A stretch of DNA of 64,000 nucleotides from Lewinellaceae bacterium (GTDB taxonomy: Bacteria > Bacteroidota > Bacteroidia > Chitinophagales > Saprospiraceae): positions 372,001-436,000 of the forward strand of contig JACJYQ010000002.1 of the NCBI GenBank assembly GCA_020636025.1, given 5' to 3'. The position numbers were made by a program, and so were the translations under genes. Positions 61,013 through 64,000 of the stretch are shown here, one piece after another; position 1 is the stretch's first letter; each line of letters begins with the position of its first letter. The notes under the pieces were generated by a model, which made no database searches, had not been told where the DNA came from, and saw only the letters and a program-made list of their open reading frames with translations.

Positions 61013-62542
61013 ATGAAATGGCTCGTCAATGAAGCGGTGAAACGCTATTTGCAGATGCGCATGAAGCGTATTGAGCAGTATATGGTGCGCCCTGAAGAAA
61101 GCCAGGAGCGATGGCTCCGCAAAATACTTGACAGGGGGAGAACTACAGAGTTTGGAAAGCGATATGATTTGCTTGGCGCCACTTCCATTGAGGCATTTAA
61201 AAGCAAAGTCCCTGTGCATGAATACGATGATTTGAAAGATGATATCCGGCGTATGATGCTTGGGGAGAAAAACGTGCTTTGGCCGGGAGAGGTGAATTGG
61301 TATTCCAAAAGCAGCGGCACCACCAGCGACAAGAGTAAATTTATTCCGGTGCCTTATGGCAACCTGTTTAATTGCCATTTGGCCGGAGTCTGGGATTCTA
61401 TGGCGCTGCTGTATGCCAATAAGCCCGAAATGCTGGCATTTCAGCACAAAAACCTGGTGGTTCCGGGCAGTTTTTACAACCTGGAAGAGTACCCAAAAAC
61501 CCATGTTGGCGATGTAAGCGCTATCCTTGTGCAACACATGCCAACCATTGGCCGGGTGTTTTATACGCCTGATATTCAAACGGTTTTGCAGCCAAATTTC
61601 GAAGAGAAACTTCACCATATTGCAGAGATTACCAGCAAGCAGCAGGACATCGTGACATTTGGCGGAGTACCAACCTGGCTGATTGTCCTTTTTAGATTGA
61701 TCCTGGAAAAAACGGGCAAAAGCAATATGTTGGAAGTATGGCCGAATTTGCAGGCTTATCTGCACGGAGGCGTCGGTTTTGAACCTTACAGGGAAACATT
61801 TAAAGCCCTGGTCCCAAGCGATGATTTTGCTTATCTGGAAGTGTACAATGCCTCAGAGGGGTATTTTGGTGCTCAGTGCGATTTGAAGCAAAACGATATG
61901 TTGCTGTTTGCCGACAATGGTGTTTTCTACGAATTTGTACCCGTTGAAGAATGGGAAAAGGAAAACCCCAAAACGATATTGCTTTCCGATGTAAAACTGG
62001 GAGAGGTGTATGCCATCATGATTACGGTGAATAATGGTTTATGGCGATACCTTCCTGGCGACACAATCGTATTTACCAGAAAATATCCTTTCTGTTTCCA
62101 GATAGTTGGCAGAACCAAACAGTTTATCAATGCCTTTGGGGAAGAGGTGATGGTGGGTGATACAGACAAAGCACTGGCAGAAACCTGTCGCAAACTGAAT
62201 GCTGTTGTGTCGGAGTATACGGCCGGACCGGTTTATTTTTCAAAGGAACACAACAGAGGTGGACATGAGTGGGTCATTGAATTTGACAGGGAACCTGCCG
62301 ACATAGAGTTGTTTGGAAAGGTTTTGGATGAGTCGCTTCAACAAATAAATGCCGATTACGAAGCCAAGCGATTCAACAGCATGGCCCTTGAGCGCCTTTC
62401 CCTTCAGTCGGTTCCGCGAGGTACTTTTCTTCGATGGATGCGGGCCCGCGGAAAATTCGGAAATCAAAACAAAGTGCCTCGTCTTGCCAATCACCGACGA
62501 TTTTTAGAGGAAGTGGTTCAGTACAAGATGGAGGAGAGTTGA
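61013..62542 (+). CDS. GH3 auxin-responsive-type acyl-adenylating enzyme
   Basis: 509 residues of the GH3 family (ANL adenylating superfamily). ATP-binding motifs: KSSGTTSDKSKFIPV (motif 1) near residue 100, NASEGYFGAQ (motif 2) near 282, and RYLPGDTIVF (motif 3). Plant members join amino acids to auxin or jasmonate; bacterial members are common in Bacteroidota and their substrates are mostly unknown. No partner genes give a clue. Length is normal for the bacterial form. Confidence 0.9.
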   Translation: MKWLVNEAVKRYLQMRMKRIEQYMVRPEESQERWLRKILDRGRTTEFGKRYDLLGATSIEAFKSKVPVHEYDDLKDDIRRMMLGEKNVLWPGEVNWYSKSSGTTSDKSKFIPVPYGNLFNCHLAGVWDSMALLYANKPEMLAFQHKNLVVPGSFYNLEEYPKTHVGDVSAILVQHMPTIGRVFYTPDIQTVLQPNFEEKLHHIAEITSKQQDIVTFGGVPTWLIVLFRLILEKTGKSNMLEVWPNLQAYLHGGVGFEPYRETFKALVPSDDFAYLEVYNASEGYFGAQCDLKQNDMLLFADNGVFYEFVPVEEWEKENPKTILLSDVKLGEVYAIMITVNNGLWRYLPGDTIVFTRKYPFCFQIVGRTKQFINAFGEEVMVGDTDKALAETCRKLNAVVSEYTAGPVYFSKEHNRGGHEWVIEFDREPADIELFGKVLDESLQQINADYEAKRFNSMALERLSLQSVPRGTFLRWMRARGKFGNQNKVPRLANHRRFLEEVVQYKMEES

Positions 62543-62563
62543 ATTAATTAGCTAATGTTCTTT

Positions 62564-64000
62564 TTAACCGCTGATCTTTACCACCCAAACGTATTTCCCC
62601 GCGTCTTTAGCTTTTTGAGGGAGCTGAATTTCTGCGCCGTCACCCTTTGCAACCCAGGTAACCCTGGCATCTGATCCTAACATCGTTAGTTTTCTGTTTT
62701 TGGCAAATGGGATCTTATTCAATGGCACACGTCCGTTTTCCGGAAACTCAAAAAAGAAGACATACTGCACCTTGTGATCTTTGCTTTGGGTGAAGCGGAT
62801 GTTTTCTCCTTCACCAAAAACATCGTACATGCGGGTTCCATAAATGGCTTCTCCGTTGGTCTTCATCCATTCGCCAATTTCCTTTAGGCGTTGATAGGCG
62901 GCCGGGTCAAACTCTCCCTCCGGGGAAGGGCCAATGTTGAGGAGGTAATTACCTCCTTTGCTGACGATATCCACCAGCTTTTTGATGAGTTCTTCTGTAG
63001 GTTTATAGCGATCTTTTGGCACATAGCTCCAGCTTCCGGCCATGGTCATACAGGTTTCCCAGGGGTAGGGTAAGCCGCTATCGGGGATGTGCTGCTCCGG
63101 GGTGAGGTAATTCTGATGCACACCAGGCACCGCCCGGTCGACAACGATTAGCTCCGGTTGTTTTGCTCTGGCTTTTGCGACTATGGAGGCCATGTCGATG
63201 TCCTGGCTTTGCGGGTTGCGGGCCCAGCGGCTGTTGTCGTAAATCTCGGTTAATTGATCCAGCACCTCTTTGTCGGTTTTGGGACGCACCCAGCCACCAT
63301 CGAGCCATAGAATGTCCATTTTCCCGTAATCGCTCATCAACTCATCTATCTGGTTGTGGGTAAATTCCTTAAATAATTCCCAGCGATCGGGGTGCTTGCG
63401 AATGGAGTAGTTGCAATTGCGATCCACCGCCGGGAAATGTTTCCACCAGTAGTAATCGCTATGCCAGTCGGGTTTTGAGAAGTAGGCGCCGATCCAGAAA
63501 TTTTGTTTCCGGAAAGCGTCGAATACATTTTTGGCAATGTTGCTGCGCGGGTCAACTGAAAACGGGCAATCCTTATCCATGATTTTGTAATCGGTGTATT
63601 TGGAATCAAACATGCAGAATCCGTCGTGGTGCTTGGTGGTGAACACCAGATATTTCATGCCTGCATCCGCCGCCGCCTCTGCCCATTTATCCGGGTCGAA
63701 TTTTGTGGGGTTGAAAGTGTTTTTCAGCTTTTCGTAAGCTATTACATAGTCATTGTAGTTGTCGGCAATACCTTTTTTGCGGGCGCCACTTGCCCAGCCC
63801 AGGTCTTCCGGACAAATGCTCCAGCTTTCCACAATGCCCCACTGACTGTAGGTACCCCAGTGCATGAGAAGACCGAATTTCAAATCCTGCCACTCTTCAA
63901 GTCTCCGTTGAATCACCGTATCCGGGTCGGGGAAGTAGGCTTGTTCCTGAGCCTGAATAAGAAAACAGGCAAAGAGGCTTACCAGGAATGTGATCCTGGT
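62564..64000 (-). CDS. Alpha-L-fucosidase, family GH29, 5' end beyond window
   Basis: Reading frame continues through the right edge; an internal GTG at 63916 is not the real start, because upstream codons give the end of a signal peptide (FLVSLFACFLIQAQ). Visible: KFGLLMHWGTYSQWG, FTTKHHDGFCMFDSKYTDY, and the nucleophile Asp in MDILWLDGGW. The C-terminal beta-sandwich ends in KYVWVVKISG. The enzyme removes alpha-linked fucose from glycans and is exported. At least 479 residues are in view. No SusC/SusD genes are seen in the window. Confidence 0.92.
   Translation of the reverse strand, partial: TRITFLVSLFACFLIQAQEQAYFPDPDTVIQRRLEEWQDLKFGLLMHWGTYSQWGIVESWSICPEDLGWASGARKKGIADNYNDYVIAYEKLKNTFNPTKFDPDKWAEAAADAGMKYLVFTTKHHDGFCMFDSKYTDYKIMDKDCPFSVDPRSNIAKNVFDAFRKQNFWIGAYFSKPDWHSDYYWWKHFPAVDRNCNYSIRKHPDRWELFKEFTHNQIDELMSDYGKMDILWLDGGWVRPKTDKEVLDQLTEIYDNSRWARNPQSQDIDMASIVAKARAKQPELIVVDRAVPGVHQNYLTPEQHIPDSGLPYPWETCMTMAGSWSYVPKDRYKPTEELIKKLVDIVSKGGNYLLNIGPSPEGEFDPAAYQRLKEIGEWMKTNGEAIYGTRMYDVFGEGENIRFTQSKDHKVQYVFFFEFPENGRVPLNKIPFAKNRKLTMLGSDARVTWVAKGDGAEIQLPQKAKDAGKYVWVVKISG

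Noticed and set aside
60899..61765. 288-codon open frame on the minus strand over the GH3-type gene
   Set aside because: Fully antisense to a gene with clear family motifs; composition reads as a shadow frame and no domain is visible.

Overview
The window is chromosomal DNA of a Gram-negative member of the Bacteroidota. Evidence is the LpxC-FabZ fusion followed by lpxA, the Bacteroidota-type minus-7 promoter (TAnnTTTG) in front of many genes, several families typical of the phylum (DUF3467, DUF3127, four-helix-bundle S23 proteins, DUF4143 ATPases), and an almost complete lack of Shine-Dalgarno sites. Gene content (GH2, GH29, DPE2-type glucanotransferase, a GH3 auxin-type adenylating enzyme, many OmpA/LysM/lipoprotein surface proteins) would suit a free-living, polymer-degrading lineage such as the Saprospiria, but that placement is inference. 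No rRNA, tRNA, CRISPR array, transposase or prophage gene was seen.

Layout. 1-6 kb: a Dna2-like nuclease-helicase (cut by the left edge), a glycosyltransferase, small conserved proteins and an ECF sigma factor. 6-13.7 kb: a solute-binding lipoprotein, a DUF3127 protein with an SSB-like tail, a Trp-repeat exported protein, a flavoprotein oxidase, the feoA-feoB iron transporter and a DUF1963 protein. 13.7-22 kb: purC, purF, a membrane hydroxylase, a solitary RND pump and a DUF1761 protein. 22-30 kb: beta-mannosidase and an OmpA/PD40 protein, divergent from very short promoters; two parS-like sites exactly 42 bp apart; then an ABC ATPase, lpxA and lpxC-fabZ as one operon. 30-37.7 kb: a glutaryl-CoA-type dehydrogenase, rpsF-rpsR-rplI, a sensor kinase without a partner regulator, DPE2-type malQ and rplY.

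37.7-43 kb is the accessory region. An AAA/DUF4143 ATPase is bracketed by direct copies of a multi-hairpin repeat of about 330 bp. Next come a helix-turn-helix regulator, three palindromic operators spaced exactly 41 bp apart, and two recently duplicated lipoproteins with nearly identical heads and divergent tails; a fourth repeat copy closes the block. 43-52 kb: a LysM protein, a 173-bp MITE-like element, surE, htpG, alkaline phosphatase, a four-helix-bundle (S23) gene set inside arrays of a 7-bp repeat, and dprA. 52-64 kb: housekeeping and envelope genes (VanZ, gamma-carbonic anhydrase, peroxiredoxin, clpS, lgt, pabA/trpG, cvpA, GH3-like enzyme) and a GH29 fucosidase cut by the right edge.

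The most notable non-coding signal is a network of intergenic hairpins whose arms are built from degenerate 7-bp repeats. They sit at gene ends across the window. The longest perfect array (15 units of CATAATT) runs from the dprA stop codon to the start codon of the S23 four-helix-bundle gene, which makes that gene a candidate partner of the repeat family.
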